Shown here: piece after piece, positions 31,909-47,445 of the stretch | Numbering within the stretch: position 1 is the first letter of the stretch | Layout: each line of letters opens with the position of its first letter | Origin: Adiantum capillus-veneris | Taxonomy: Eukaryota; Streptophyta; Polypodiopsida; Polypodiales; Pteridaceae | Reading direction: 5' to 3' | Length of the DNA: 64,000 nt | Assembly (NCBI GenBank): GCA_014529385.2 | Contig: CM043971.1 | Location: 87,930,840-87,994,839, forward strand | Position numbers and translations under genes: made by a program | Notes under the pieces: model-generated | Told to the model about the DNA's origin: nothing | Databases searched by the model: none | What the model saw: the letters and a program-made list of their open reading frames with translations, nothing else

Positions 31909-34170
31909 TTGCCGACGCTTATAGGGTGCCAAAGGCACATGCATGTGCGCTTTGGTCGTGTGCTAGAGACGGAGCAACTAGAGAGAATTTTGACTTACGC
32001 GAGTTCTCAATATCCACCTACCTTAGGTTCCAGGCCCTCGGCAGGGACCCAAGGTAGTACAAACCAAGACCCGAACATAGCGGCTAGTGACTCTTCCTCT
32101 GACTACGACGTCATGGAGGTTTTCCCAATGCCTAATCCCGATAGATCAAGCCAATACATGCATGCCATGGGCCCACGATCAGGGCCGAGCGTGCTTAGCC
32201 GCTTGAAAGAAACCTTTAGTAGAGCCACTCGCTCCGAACATGGAGCTAATGATGTAAATGAAGGGGGTGGGGAAGTAAATTCTCCATTCATGACCAACGT
32301 AGATCCTATGCCCTTAGAGAATGTGCATGTGAATACTTCATTCACTGCACCTCCTGACTCTTCAGAGTTATTTCCCTCCGAGGTTATATTACCCGATGGT
32401 AGAAGCCTTGCCAAAGTGCAAGAGGTTGAGCGATATATCATTGCGGCTCGGGAAAAGGAAATCGAGAGCTTACGCAAGGCAGAGCAAAGAAGAGAGTTAA
32501 AAGCGAAAGCCCCTATGTCAATATCCTTGCTAAGAGAGCAATCAAGTGCTCTTGACTTAGCAACCGCTAAGGGCCAACCCCTAGAAAGCAACATTACATC
32601 TAGCTCAAAGGACACCCCTAACATCTCAATCCTAGATGGAGTGTTCTTAAATGAGAACTGGGAGTACGAACTACAAACAGAAACTCTGAGCGACGTATAC
32701 ACAGGTCACGCCTATCACGTGGGTTGGTTAGATGTCCTACAATCCACAATGGGTGCTACTAGTGTGGAGGATCAACAATAAAGAGTTTGTGAGGTCATCC
32801 ATAGGGTCATTAAGTTAGAGAGACAGAACAAGGGGATCAACATGCCTTCAATGGGTCTCATGAGATTCTTGGATACAGGAAAGGCTAAACAACCGACCTT
32901 ATCGCAACCGACCTTATCGCAAATGGAGACTCCCTCAGTAAGTCCGATGGATCCTCCATATGTTGTTTTTTCAGGGGTCTCAGTGCAATCTGAGCCCACA
33001 AGTGATAGCTTTACCTTTCCAAGTCTAGCTCATCTTTCCCTTGATGACACCACGGCTACCATGCCTACTCCAATGATGGGCATGCCAAGAAACACGCCAT
33101 GGACCTCATTTGTTAGTAAATCACCGCTACATGGTAGCTCAATGCCTGCAATAGTACCTATAAGTGTATACCGATCGTATACACCCATGGGTCCTCGTAC
33201 TCATGGGTCCCTACTCCTCCCATTGTTTCAACCACCTATGCTCCACAACCACAACACCCAGGTTCTTATTTTCATGGGACTATACCGGCTCGCAGTAGCA
33301 TGTTACATCCGACATCTGCTATGCCTAGGGCCACACATATGAACTATGGACCACCACATGGCACAACATTGTACCCAATGTGGAACCCAAGGGCTTCCTA
33401 TGCGCCAAGCCCAATGCCAATACCTACTCCACATGTAGTCTCCGGAGCGCCTTCACCCACGGTGCCTACTCACTTAGGTGACTTGGCAACATTTGCTTAA
33501 GCTATGTCGATCTATTACTGAGAATATACGTAACACGCCTGATAGAGAGCCTAGAAGTAAGGCAATACAAATAGCGAAGCTCACACAAAAATTTACTGGA
33601 GATGGGGATGTGAGAAAGCATATCGAAGTGTTTGAACAAATATGCGATTCTCTAGGAGAACACAATGACCTGCATAAGAGTAATGCTTTAAGCCTAACCC
33701 TAAGTGGGAAGGCAGGGGATTGGTATAGAACCCTAAGGGTGGAAGAAAAAACAATTTACCCTACTCTTAGGAGACTGTTCTTGAAAGAATACATACGAGA
33801 GGGAGTGCTTTGGGGTGTAGCCTCTCAGCTCCAGAAAGCCCAACAAGAGGAAGAAGAGTCGGTGAGAGACTTTATTAGTCGCTTGAAGCATTTGAATTCT
33901 CGTTGTAATCCAAATGAGCGCTTCAATAATAATCAATTGCTTGATAGATTCATTTGGGGATTACGGCATGAGGATATCTACAATGGCCTAGTCATTAGAG
34001 GTATCACCACTTGGGAAGTAGTCACCACCAATGCGATCCAATTGGAGGATAATTTAATGATTCAAGGAGAAAGAGTGTCGGTTGAGCCTAAATCTATTAG
34101 CTTGCAAGCATCGTGGCATCAGCCAATGACCCTAAAGCCTATGCTAAGGAGCCAAAGATATCTGAGATGA
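31909..34170 (+). pseudogene. Element E gag
   Basis: 31909-32781 encodes a low-complexity N-terminal part (ETEQLERILTYASSQ; a charged helix at REKEIESLRKAEQRRELK). It ends in a TAA that follows two CAA codons and continues in the same frame, so CAA-to-TAA is likely. A proline-rich part follows with a frameshift at about 33200. After another shift at about 33490 the Retrotrans_gag core is clear (AIQIAKLTQKFTGDGD, LSGKAGDWYRTL, FLKEYIREGVLWGV, VRDFISRLKHLNSRC, LLDRFIWGLRHEDI). A further shift at about 34170 leads to the next frame. Confidence 0.85.
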
Positions 34171-34237
34171 CTTTAGCAGTCTCACCAAGGCTATTCAAGA
34201 GAGTCTTAGAGACAATCATGCTCCACAAAACAATCAT

Positions 34238-36661
34238 ATGTATCCAAGAAGGGATCAACAATGGTGCTCAATATGCTATGGACCTCATAGTACCAGTGAA
34301 TGCCCTACTTTTAGAGTTAAATTCAATGGGAATTGCAATGCCTGTGGAAGGTATGGTCATCAAGCCAAGGATTGCATAGTATTTAAGCGCGCGATGGCCA
34401 ATAGACCAACCTTAGTATGGACAAACACACCTCGAGTGCTTGCATTAATGCCGGCCCCACCTCTTGAACAAACAGCACAACACGTGGTCCCTAGGGCCCA
34501 AAATGTTGTTCAAACAACACCCTTACCACCTCAAGTGCTAGGACCGCAACCACCACATCCGAGAATCACTTCTATGAATCAAGTGGGTTGTGAGTCATCT
34601 ATTGCTTGTTTGCAAGGCTGTGAGGAAGATATGGACCCTAATATTGTCTATGGGATGGATGTGCTTAGAGAAAGTCCACAATACTACATGGAGGACTATT
34701 GGGGACAAGTCAAACCTGTCTATCAAGTAGCTGCTCTTGCTGCAAGAGGCCAAAATATCAATTACACTGCTAAGAGACCACCACTTCAATGCTATGAGTG
34801 TGGAGGTCCACATCGTGTAGCCGAGTGTCCTATTAGGCTACAAAAGAACGCCACACCAATGCAAACCAATCAAGCGAGCACGTCTACAATGCCGATACTC
34901 ATGTGTAATCGATGTGGCATAGATCATTTGATTGCCCAATGTCCAAATAATCCAAATACACCGAAGATCACGCCATTAAACTTGATTGAAGTTATCGAGG
35001 AGCCATCACAAAGTACACATGTGGTACCAGTAAACGTACTCACACGATCGATGCTCCAAAAACAAAATTATATTCTTGAGGAAAGAGACACGGCATCAAT
35101 TGCCCAATCTCTGAAAAAGAAGAAAACACGAAGGAAGAGATCGCAAAAAGCAGTGAAGTCAGACCCCAGTTCAAAGACCAACATAGAGATTGGTGACGAC
35201 CCCGTATATATGAACGACGCTGACGAAGATTTGGATTCAGGTGAAACCATGGAGACCAAAACAACCACTAAGATAGAAACCAACAAGGAAGATCTTCATG
35301 AGCCACTATGGCCACAATCCAAGAAGAAGATAGCAAATTATCCAAACCCTACAGAGGAGATTGAGCGAGTCAATCAATTAAGGAGTTTGGTAGAAGATAC
35401 CCAAAGGGATCTAGAACCAACACCTAGGCAGATCCAGATTACAGACACAGTGTTTCCTACGCAACAACAACCTCACCAAGTCCATAGACCCTTAGCCATA
35501 CCTAGTGTCATCCAAGAAGAAAGTGACTTAAAGTCATGGGAAAGTGGGCGTACTCACTTCTTGATGGAAAGAATGTTTACAGAGGGACTACTTGATCCTA
35601 TCGAAGAAATGGAGATCCCATCTTCCCCACGTCAAGGGGCTGAAGTCCAAAAGGTGTCGTTAAACATTACCAAATTGATGGATTTCATGTCTTCAGAAGT
35701 CAGTACCACCATCATGTCCAAACTATATAAAGACCCTGACCTAGTCTCAGCTCTTCGAGCCTTCCTCAATGGAGAACTTAAGTTTGGGCTACCACAATTT
35801 TCACAGATGGATGGAGCTGGGGAGATGCCAATAGAGGAGGAACACTTAGATCCACAACCCAACCTAGATGAGAACCTTGTTATAGAAATACCTGTTAACA
35901 AGTTGGGACAATACTTTGAGGGTGATGAATCCAATGCAACCATACCAATCACTACTAAGGGATTAAATGTGAAGGGAATCCTTGATGGTGGCGCTGGGGT
36001 TAGCATTGTGACTAAAAATTACTGGGAAACTATGGGAAGACCTCACCTTGCGACCACAACCATAGTAGTGAAGATGGCCAATGGGTCTATTGTTAAACCT
36101 ATTGGGATGCTAGAAGATCTCAAGATCAATGTCTTTGGACATAAAATAAGGATTACCTTCATTGTTATGGTTTTCTCCAAACACACTATGGCATCGGAGA
36201 TGATCTTAGGAAGTCCTTTCATGAGGGAAGCAAAAATGGTGCATGACTGGTCTAAAAACCATGTCTACTTGCAGTTCCAAGATTCTGTCATTCGAGTGGA
36301 TCTTGTGACTAGTCGAGCACATCCTCTAGGAAACAGGTTTATAATTGATCGTAGATCTGATACAACAGTTCACTTGGTCCCATTGCAATATTGTTATACG
36401 TGTAAAGCGGACACTGATGTTGGAGAAGATTCTCCTTATATGGATGTACTACATGGGATGACTGAGTTGGACAATGTGGATTGGGTCCACCTAGCAGCAA
36501 CCATAGACACTTGGGGAAACAGGGGGACGAGCTGGGTAACACCTGAGGGGGATGAAATGCCCATACCCTTAAATATGCTACAAGCAATGCATATAGCTTC
36601 TGACAAGACTCATCTAATAAAACGAAGAAAACATACAAGTGGGTCCCTAAAGCTTCTTTAG
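34238..36661 (+). CDS. Element E nucleocapsid-protease polyprotein segment (807 codons open)
   Basis: The longest intact frame in the element. It starts with knuckles CX2CX3HX5C-like (about 10-22) and CNACGRYGHQAKDC (about 33-46). Two further CX2CX3HX4C knuckles follow (CYECGGPHRVAEC and CNRCGIDHLIAQC, about 187 and 226). A Lys/Glu-rich linker comes next, then a retropepsin-like domain with ILDGGAGVSIVTKNYW (about 581-596, active-site D-G-G) and MILGSPFM. No RT follows. The C-terminal part reaches a natural stop at 36659-36661. The true start is probably upstream, fused to gag before the frameshift at about 34170. Annotated as transposon-derived, not a host gene. Confidence 0.82.
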   Translation: MYPRRDQQWCSICYGPHSTSECPTFRVKFNGNCNACGRYGHQAKDCIVFKRAMANRPTLVWTNTPRVLALMPAPPLEQTAQHVVPRAQNVVQTTPLPPQVLGPQPPHPRITSMNQVGCESSIACLQGCEEDMDPNIVYGMDVLRESPQYYMEDYWGQVKPVYQVAALAARGQNINYTAKRPPLQCYECGGPHRVAECPIRLQKNATPMQTNQASTSTMPILMCNRCGIDHLIAQCPNNPNTPKITPLNLIEVIEEPSQSTHVVPVNVLTRSMLQKQNYILEERDTASIAQSLKKKKTRRKRSQKAVKSDPSSKTNIEIGDDPVYMNDADEDLDSGETMETKTTTKIETNKEDLHEPLWPQSKKKIANYPNPTEEIERVNQLRSLVEDTQRDLEPTPRQIQITDTVFPTQQQPHQVHRPLAIPSVIQEESDLKSWESGRTHFLMERMFTEGLLDPIEEMEIPSSPRQGAEVQKVSLNITKLMDFMSSEVSTTIMSKLYKDPDLVSALRAFLNGELKFGLPQFSQMDGAGEMPIEEEHLDPQPNLDENLVIEIPVNKLGQYFEGDESNATIPITTKGLNVKGILDGGAGVSIVTKNYWETMGRPHLATTTIVVKMANGSIVKPIGMLEDLKINVFGHKIRITFIVMVFSKHTMASEMILGSPFMREAKMVHDWSKNHVYLQFQDSVIRVDLVTSRAHPLGNRFIIDRRSDTTVHLVPLQYCYTCKADTDVGEDSPYMDVLHGMTELDNVDWVHLAATIDTWGNRGTSWVTPEGDEMPIPLNMLQAMHIASDKTHLIKRRKHTSGSLKLL

Positions 36662-38912
36662 CGACCATATCTAGTGCTAAAAAATAGAAGCCTTGTAAGA
36701 AACGTCCCACTCATCCCAAAAAATGTCAGAAAACGTGGCGTTGGATCCCTAAACGACTATTGGAAGCCCATGGCTACTATCAAGGAAATGATCAAATCTT
36801 GGTGCCAAAACTTAGATTGTGTTCTTACTTGTCACCTGACCCATGTGAGCCCAATCCTGTAGCTCCAAAATGAATGAACGATCGTGGAAAGAAAAAAATC
36901 ACAGAATGTTACACACCCGCTCCTGAGCTAGTTTGGGTACCGAAGAAAAAACGATTTGTTCCACATAGCTCAGGAACAGGGAAATCAAATGAAGCTTCTT
37001 GCTCTTCGTGTAGTTCCTATACGGAAATAGAAGCTTCGACACAACCTCCACCTACCATTGTACATATCTATACATGCAAGAAAGAGTTTGCACCTCTCGT
37101 TGTAAGTTCACCACCTACAACAATGTTGCAAATAAAATCATGAGAGAGTACCTTACCACCCTTGCAACTCGATGAGGCACCTAAGGTAATAGAAAACTAA
37201 TGGAAAAAATCCTCACCTAGTACCAACTGGAACAATTGGTTTCAAAGGGTGACAAGCACATTTCAAACGGTATGATCTACCCAAGGAAGGGGGAAGTGTT
37301 TGCTGACAGTCATCATTCACTCACTCCCCTCTCAACCTTCCTACCTGACCTCTCAATCTCCAATCTTAGGCAATGTATATATAAAGCCTTATACTCACAA
37401 AAAACAAAAATAATAAAGAGCAAGAGCAATTAGCAAACGAGTGTGCACAATAAAAGTCAAAACATTGACCTAGACCTACACATTCACATCCGGTACACTG
37501 AAACAGAAACCTATGTCATAAAACACCTTTGATCCTCATCACTCGAGTGATGGAGGGTAGGTAGGATTAGTACGATAGGAGTGTTTCTGTTTTAGAGTTT
37601 AGTCATTAGCAAAGTTCTTACTTCCCACTGATGTGCCTCCTAAAGATATTCTTTGTGTTTCCTAGTGTGTACAAGAACGTGTTGCTGTTGTTAGGATTTG
37701 GACCTTCATGGAATCTTTCTCTCATTCACACTTCAAATCAAGCGCAACCATCAACACAAACAGGTGTTTCTTGTCCATTAGCATTGCCCCTTATCTTTTT
37801 GCATCCATGTTTCTCTGCTTTAATTGTGATTGATAGCATAATATCCAACACATTTGCTTAGTATTAAACATTAAATTCAATGTAATTTTTTGTCATAATC
37901 ACTTGTCTAGGTTTAAAAATCAAGCAATCTGACTAAGCTAGTTTGACCAAGCTAAGCGTTAGAGATCTTCTCTTAATACCATGGGGAATGCCTTCCTAAT
38001 AATCAATAATTACTTATGTTCTTAATCCGATTTAGGCAGCATTGTGTGAAATGTACTAGGGCTTTCTAGTGGGCTTAGTCCCTATTGACCTTTAGCTTAA
38101 GTATTATAAAGGGAGTTTACTAGTGTGATGAGCCTGGGGAGGTGTAACAGTGTTATATGACCCCCCAAAAAGTTACAAAATTTAAAATGCTGAAAACGAA
38201 CAAAAAAAAATTCAAAGTGCCACAATGTAAAATCTTAAGCTGGAAGAGAAACCTCAGCTTGATTTGGTACTCCACTTACATGTATCGCCTATGGTAATAG
38301 AGCCCTAGAGGTTCCCTATGTGGGCACTTTTCCTGAAAAGCAAAAAACCCAAGGCATACAAAATAAGCACACACACCAAAATTGAATCACTGCGAAAAGA
38401 CTTTGGGGGGTCAAAGAAGAGGTAATCAATCATGCGATGATTTCGTGAGAAATTTATTTTATTGTAGCTTAATTACAAGGTCTTCTAGGTATAGCCTCTA
38501 GTCAGCCCTCGAACATGAAATACTTGGCTCTCGCGATTAAACAACTTAATTGACCAAAGAAAATTAAGAAGCTTACCCATGGTATTAATAGTCGATCTTT
38601 AGTGCCTTTCGACCGTTAAATTAGCGAGCCCAGACTTGTTTAATTTTTTTACCTTTACAACTGTTTATGCGTTTGATTATATTGCAATTTAATGTTTATT
38701 TGCTGACAAAAGGTTTAAAATTCTGTTACCAGTCAAATTATCTGCCTACAACTGCATATGCTTTTTAATTTCTTGTGAGAATGCAATAACTATGCCAATG
38801 TTGTTTGATTTTGCAGTGATTGAAGGAGGCTAAGGACATTCATCTCAAAAGCTCTTCCACCTCGACGAATGCGCTTGAACTCAATAGCTTCTGAGGACGA
38901 AATCTACATCAG
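36662..38912 (+). other. Element E 3' interior, no pol genes
   Basis: Short frames with repeated W-V/I-P-K phrases (e.g. LVWVPKKKRF at about 36930) but no RT, RNase H or integrase motif. From 37.5 kb it is AT-rich and non-coding. Element E therefore lacks pol by structure and not only by decay. Confidence 0.7.
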
Positions 38913-38923
38913 GAAGTGGGGGA

Positions 38924-39502
38924 TGTTAACCCTCACGGCTCACGGACACCCTATCCCCTACGACGGACATTGTAACCTACGACAGACGTTGTATTATTTA
39001 CTTGGTAGAGTAAGGTACCGGGATTGTCGGTACAATAGGAAAACGGTAAGAGTGATCGTTGATGAGAGGCGCACTCTAATTGGAACATTCAAGGGATTAG
39101 TTGGCTAAGCATGGGCGGCCAAGTGTGAATGGGGCAAGCTCATATAAAAATCAACTAAATCTAAAATTCACTCATTCTCTCATTTGTCCAATTGAAGAGT
39201 GCTCTTGCTCCATCTCCATCTTCTTCTTCTTCATCTCCTTGTGTGTGTGTATGCGTGAGAGAGAGAGAGGGAGAGTGTGTGTGCGATTGAGCATTGCGAC
39301 GACACAGTGGCGGTGAAGCGGTTGAGCACGGCGCAGCGGTGGCTCCTTCTTCTTTGCGGCGAGGAATCCTCCACGATAGCAAGTGTAGAGCGGTGAGTGA
39401 CACACCATCGCCATCTTTGAGCTTACTAGTTTAAGCTTGTTGTGTGCTTGGAGCCATTTGTGGCTCGCACACAGTGTATTGGCAAGTTCCTTGCATTGAC
39501 AC
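38924..39502 (+). repeat. 3' LTR of element E, left part (interrupted by F)
   Basis: TGTTAACCC after the PPT, matching 30576 onward up to CATTGACA. Element F starts TGACGG at 39503. The LTR resumes at 58487 and ends at 58508. Confidence 0.93.
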
Positions 39503-41902
<2,400 letters not shown>

Positions 41903-41923
41903 TTAGCCCTCTCTCTTTTGGCT
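41903..41923 (-). other. Polypurine tract of element F
   Basis: On the - strand CCAAAAGAGAGAGGGCTAA lies directly before the TG of the 3' LTR. It primes second-strand cDNA synthesis in intact elements. Confidence 0.75.
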
Positions 41924-41931
41924 AGAGGCAT

Positions 41932-44900
41932 TCATGCTTCTAGCCCTTCTTCAGCTGTAGAGTTAGAGGGTTCTCCCTCTTCTGGAATGTCTAGCACGAA
42001 TTCTGGGTCAAACCTAAGGAAATACCTCTTCAGTCTCCATCCATTGACTCTAGTCTTGTGAATTCTCCCATCTGCTTCCATCAGCTTATAGCTGCCGTTG
42101 TCGTAGTGCTTCTTGATGATGAATGGCCCTTCCCATCTGGGTTGAAATTTCTTATCCTTCCTTGTATCAAATCTGTTGTCGTACCGCAGCACTTGCATGC
42201 CTTTTTCCAGTCCTTTCTCTTTAAGCCCTTGATTGAAAGTGAGTCGGCGTCGTTGTGGTTGTGCTGCATAGTGATTGATTGCTTCTTCCCTATCCAGTTG
42301 GAGTCTTTCTAGATCCAAGATGTGGTTTCGAAGGTTTACGATTGGACGGTGGGTCTGGCTGGCCAAGACTCGTAAGCTGGCTATTTGTACCTCAATGGGT
42401 AGAATTGCCTCCTTCCCATAAACTAGATGGAAAGGGGTGAAACCTAGTGATGTTCGGAACGTTGTTCTGTAGGCCCAAAGAGCTGCCATGAGATGTTTAT
42501 CCCTATCTCCTATATGGTTGTTCACCTGTTTTGTGATGATCTTGCAAATCATTCCATTTACCTTCTCTACCAGACCATTGCACTGTGGATAGTATGGTGT
42601 GGAATGCCGACGTGTGATGCCTAACTTCTTCATCAATTCTCCTACCACATCACCTCTGAATCCTGGTCCTCTATCTGATATTATCTCAAGAGGAGTGCCA
42701 AAACGGCAAACGATATGCTCAAAAATGAACTTTGCCACCTCTTGGGTTGTAATGCGGGTGGTGGCCGTTGCTTCTGCCCATCGCGTTATGTAGTCTACAC
42801 CCACTATGATGTACAATTTACCTGATTGGGCCCTTGGTAAGGGACCAATTGCATCTATTCCCCATTTCTCAAACGGACCATATGAAATGATAGGGGTGTG
42901 TGGCTCGTAGGTTAGCGTACGATCACTGGCCACTTGGCAAGCCCTACATGTTTTACACCAATGGTGTACATCTCTATTCAAACTAGGCCAAAAGTATCCT
43001 GCTTGTAGAATCTTCCTACTAGTGATATCTAGAGCAAAATGACCACCGCAGACGCCGTCATGGCAGCTTGAAATTACCTCTGTGATTTCACTGGAGGTTG
43101 GCACCCGCCTGAGAATTTGATCCTTGTCCTTACAATACAAGCGGTCGTCTATAAGGCGGTACCTAGTAGCCTTCCTTACCAGCCATTGTTTTTGGCCTTT
43201 AGTGTGTCCTGTTGGACATTCCCCTGTATTCAGAAAGCTGATGATATCAGGCATAGCGTCACTGCCTTGGAAGAGGGGTAGTTTTAATTTGATAGCTCCT
43301 ATGGTAACATCTTGTATTCTTTCTTTAGCTAGTGCATCTGCCTCCTGATTTTCTGCTCTGGGAACATGGAAGAGTTTTACTGCTTCAAACTTCTTCAGAA
43401 GGTCCTTGACTTGGAGGAGTTGACCAAGTAAAACTTGATTTTTGCACTCCCAGGTGCCATTTATCTGCCTAATCAAAAGCAAAGCGTCGCCGAACACATT
43501 CAAGCGCTGAATTTTTTGTGAAATACATTGTTCCAGCCCAAGGATTAGGGTTGCATATTCTGCCTCATTGTTAGAGTGGGAGTGTAATAACTGCCCCATG
43601 GAGAATACTCTTTCCTGCTGTTCATTGAAAATGACCATGCCTACTGCAGACTGATCCATTGTTCTCTTGTATGCTCCGTCAAAGAAAAGAGAGTGAGATG
43701 TCCCAAGCTTAGGGCTCTCTTTATCTGGTATTCCTTCCTTTGCTTCCGTGTTGACCTTCAGCTTCTTCTCGTAGTGGCGATGAGTGAGAATTCCTGCTAG
43801 ACTAGCCCTAGTGGAGTTTTCTACATGTATGGTGTAATCAAACTCTTGTAGTCTAATTAACCACTTTGAGATCCTAGATGAGACATCCATGTGTCGCATT
43901 ACATATGGGAAAACCTCTTCCATTGTCAGGATTACAAATGGTCTAGGAAAGAGATAGGAGCGGAATTTCGTGGTAGCAAACATTAGTGCCAGAACCATGT
44001 GTTCTACTTCGGTGAATCCCTTTTCTGATGGGGTCATGACTCGACTAGAGAAGTAAATAGGGTGCATGAAAGAAGTTTTGGGATCCTTTTGCATTAGCAC
44101 TGCTCCCAGAGTATCATTTCCCACACTAGGGTTCACATAGAATGGCTCGTCCCACTTAGGAGGTGAAATAGTGGGAAGCTTAGATAGGACTTGCTTTACC
44201 TCAGTAAATTGCTGCTCATTCTCTTCACTCCATGAGAAAACATCCCTTTGGGTGAGTTGTTGTAGGGGAAGGACCACTTGAGATAGCAGGTGAATGAACC
44301 TGCTTAAATATCTTACCTTCAAAAGGAAATAAACCAAGTGCTTGGCGGTGGTGGGAGATGATAAAGATACTAGAGCTTGAATTTTGCTAGGGTCATCCTC
44401 GATTCCTTTCGCTGAAATTACATGACTAAGGAGAGTGACCTTTCTCTCACCAATGTGACACTTGTCCACGTTGAGTTGGCCACCCAGGGTTTGTAGCCTC
44501 GTTAAGCCGTCATAGACTTTGCTTAGATGAAGGGCTCATGAGCTATAGATGCAAAAATCATCTATGAAAACCCGTATTGATGTTCGAAAGTAGGTTTGGA
44601 AAACAAATGTCACATAGCGTTGAAATGTGGCTGGGGCGTTGGTGAGGCCAAATGGCATCACTCTGTAAGCAAAACATCCCCAAGGTGTGATGAAGGTTGT
44701 CTTCTTCTGATCCTCCTCCGCAATGCTAATCTGGAAGTATCCTGAGTAGCCATCGCATACTGTGTAGCGTTCGTGACCTGCCACTTCATTGAGTATTTCA
44801 TCCTAGAATGGGAGGGGAAAATGGTCCCTCTTCATGGCTGCATTGAGAGGTTTATAATCCACACAAACTCTCCATTTACCATTTTTTTTTGGTGTGACTA

Positions 44901-45840
44901 CTACTGGGGAGACACATTCTGAGTCTTCGACAGGGCAGATGAAACCTGCTTGTAGCAAACTCCTTACTTCTTTAAGCAATGCCTCTTGTTGGATTACTCC
45001 AAGTCTTTTGAGCTTCTGTACTACGGGTTTACTGCCTTCCTTGAGCTTTATGTGGTGTTGCACTACTGTAATTCCTGTGATCTTATCATAGCCATCAATG
45101 AACAAAGTAGTGAAGTTGCCTAACATGGAGACATACTCCTTCCTTTCCTCATTGGTTAACTCATTTGAGAGCATTTTTTGTAGCTTACCTGCATCCTCCA
45201 ATGACTGCTTACCTGATGGTCCCTCTTGGTTTGTTGAGGTTGCTTCAGATTGTGTTAATTTGTTTGGGTCTTTAAGAATGACTCCCATTACTTCGATTCT
45301 ACTGTCACTCCTGTCAGTGGTGGTTGTGTCTTCTCCTGAGGTAGATGAGGAGTCGGTGGTGGACTCGTCTTTTGAAGCCTCCAAGATCATATTGCGCTGC
45401 TTTCCAGTCCTCATGTCGTAGAATATGGACTTCCCTTTAACATCCTTCATCTAGATCATCCCGGTGCTCCAGTCTTGTTTGGCTTCCATGGCCATAAGCC
45501 AAGGCCTTCCAAGAATGATGGAGTAGCCCTCCCCTTTGTGTGGCATGATGAAGATGTCTACTTCCACTTCCGTATTGAATGCTTTTACTTTGACCGCATT
45601 TACAATGCCTACGCATTTCACTCTTACATTGTTTGCCATCTTGGCTCGGCAGGGTGCCGGCCTACTTACCTCTAGACCTAGGTGGTGCATCATCTTCTCA
45701 CTCGTGAAGCATATTTTCGCGCCACCATCTATGTAGACGTTTGAAATCCGCTGCCCTTTGATGTGAGCGTCCATGGTTGGCAAGATGTCATCGAGATCCC
45801 TCCCAGAGATAGCCCCAGCTATCCGTGGTTTTGATTTCCT
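41932..45840 (-). pseudogene. Element F protease, RT, RNase H, second RNase H, integrase
   Basis: One frame throughout, three stops only: TAG 45451-45453, TAG 44803-44805, TGA 44536-44538. Protease: VYIDGGAKICFTS and ILGRPWL. RT: KNGKWRVCVDYKPLN, DGYSGYFQI, MPFGLTNAPATF and RVFIDDFCIYSS (FIDD). RNase H: LGAVLMQKD, then EKGFTEVEHMVLAL and FVILTMEEVFPYV. A second RNase H follows (SLFFDGAYKRT, SNNEAEYATLILGLE, ADALAKE) as in Tat elements. Integrase: HHCC (CGGHFALDITSRKIL, CKTCRACQ), core D-D-E (GIDAIGPLP, ISDRGPGF, NGLVEKVNGM) and a C-terminal GPF module (RWEGPFIIKKHY). Gag lies across element G at 53485 and is in the same frame. Confidence 0.93.
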
Positions 45841-45842
45841 GG

Positions 45843-46052
45843 TGACGGGAGCAAAGCGAACCCCGAACCCCGACGGCCTCTAAAACACCGGGGACCGAAT
45901 GGCGCGCCTTGAGCCTGTCATGGTAAAGCAAGTAGGGGGCACCACCTAGCTTCAGCGGCTAGGACGCAAACAACACACCACCATAACAAAGTTTTCATCC
46001 AAGAGAGATGGATGCTTGGGAGTAATGATGAAGAGGAAAGGGAATGAGATCA

Positions 46053-46109
<57 letters not shown>

Positions 46110-47417
46110 GGGAGGGGGTATAGTGGCTTAGTACTTAGGCACCACAAAAGGATGGCGAATCCGCACACCCTTCACACATACACAAGCTCACTACAAAACA
46201 CAAGACTAGGTGGCGATTCCGCACACCTCACATGGGCAAAACATTGCAAGAAAACATACTCACAAAACCTCAAGCTTTATTTAGAGAATTAGGCGATGAA
46301 ATGGGGAGCATAGGGTAGGGGAATGAGAAGGGAGAGAGTGGTAGAGCACATGGTGGATAGGTGGGAGTTGATGGCGAAGACTCGCACGAGGGTTATGGCC
46401 ATCATCCTTCATTTAGTTGCGCTTCATCTTCCATAGCCAAGGGTGTAGAGGTCATGCTCAAGACAAGCATGGTGATTGCGGTGATGGTGATGGTGTGTGT
46501 GTGTGCACTAGGCACACACAGTGCATAGTGTGTTCTTTGGTGATGTTGTGTGTTTTTGTGTGATGGTGACCCCTCTTTATATAGGGGAGGAGGGGGAAGA
46601 AATTCTAGAATTTAGAAATGAAGAAATCATTATCTACATAGGCCATGTGACTGTGGGCCCCACTTGTCTCGCTGTGTGTATATGTGCCAGAACAGCAGTC
46701 TCATGAGAGAGAGACTAAGAGAGAGAGATGGGTTGATGAGAAAAAGTGAGAGGTGATATGGAGAATAAAGTAATTACAAGAGGGGAGAGAGGGGAGTGTG
46801 TTCAGAGGTGAATCTGTGTGCAGATGTGTGTGAACACAAGAAAAATCAGGTAACCACCGGGTGGGGATGGGTCTGTGGGCACCTTTTTCAGTGAAACTGA
46901 GTGTGTGTGAGTGTGGGGGAGGTTATTTAGCTACAAGACAAGAGACATGGCACCCTTTAGAGAGAGAGGGGGGTATTTGGGTCATGGGATATGATAGGAG
47001 AGAGAAAGAGGGGGTGGGGTATACTATTTTGGAAGATAGGGTAAGTTTCATGTGAGTTAGGGTGCATTATTGGTGAGTTATAATGCATTATTGGTGAGAG
47101 GTGGGGTAGCTTGAGGGGAGAGAGAAAGGAGAAAGGACAAGGGGAAGACAGAGGGGGTTGACCTTTTGAGTGGAGGAGAGGAAAAGGGACACACGGCGGG
47201 GAACAATGAAGAAAAAGGAGGCAAGGTGGGGATGGGCTACCCCGCAGGCATGAGGTGGCCTATTTTACCTTTCTTATATATTTACATAATCATACTTTAT
47301 TTTTTTTCTTACTTTTTTCCAATGCCTTTTATCACTCCCTCCCTAAGAGGGGGTTTTCATGGGGTGGGGACGAGAGAAGAGGGGTATGGGAGCTTGGCTT
47401 GTGAAAAGTCCCCATCA
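45843..47417 (-). repeat. 3' LTR of element G
   Basis: Near-identical to 51906-53480. The first 200 bases show only a handful of substitutions and one 7-base ACCCCGA unit present in the other copy. Contains (GA)n at about 46057-46106. Confidence 0.93.
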
Positions 47418-47445
47418 TTAGCCCTCCCCTTTTGGCTAGAGGCAT

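Noticed and set aside
34595-35286. Small - strand ORFs within element E
   Set aside because: Antisense shadows of the 34238-36661 frame.
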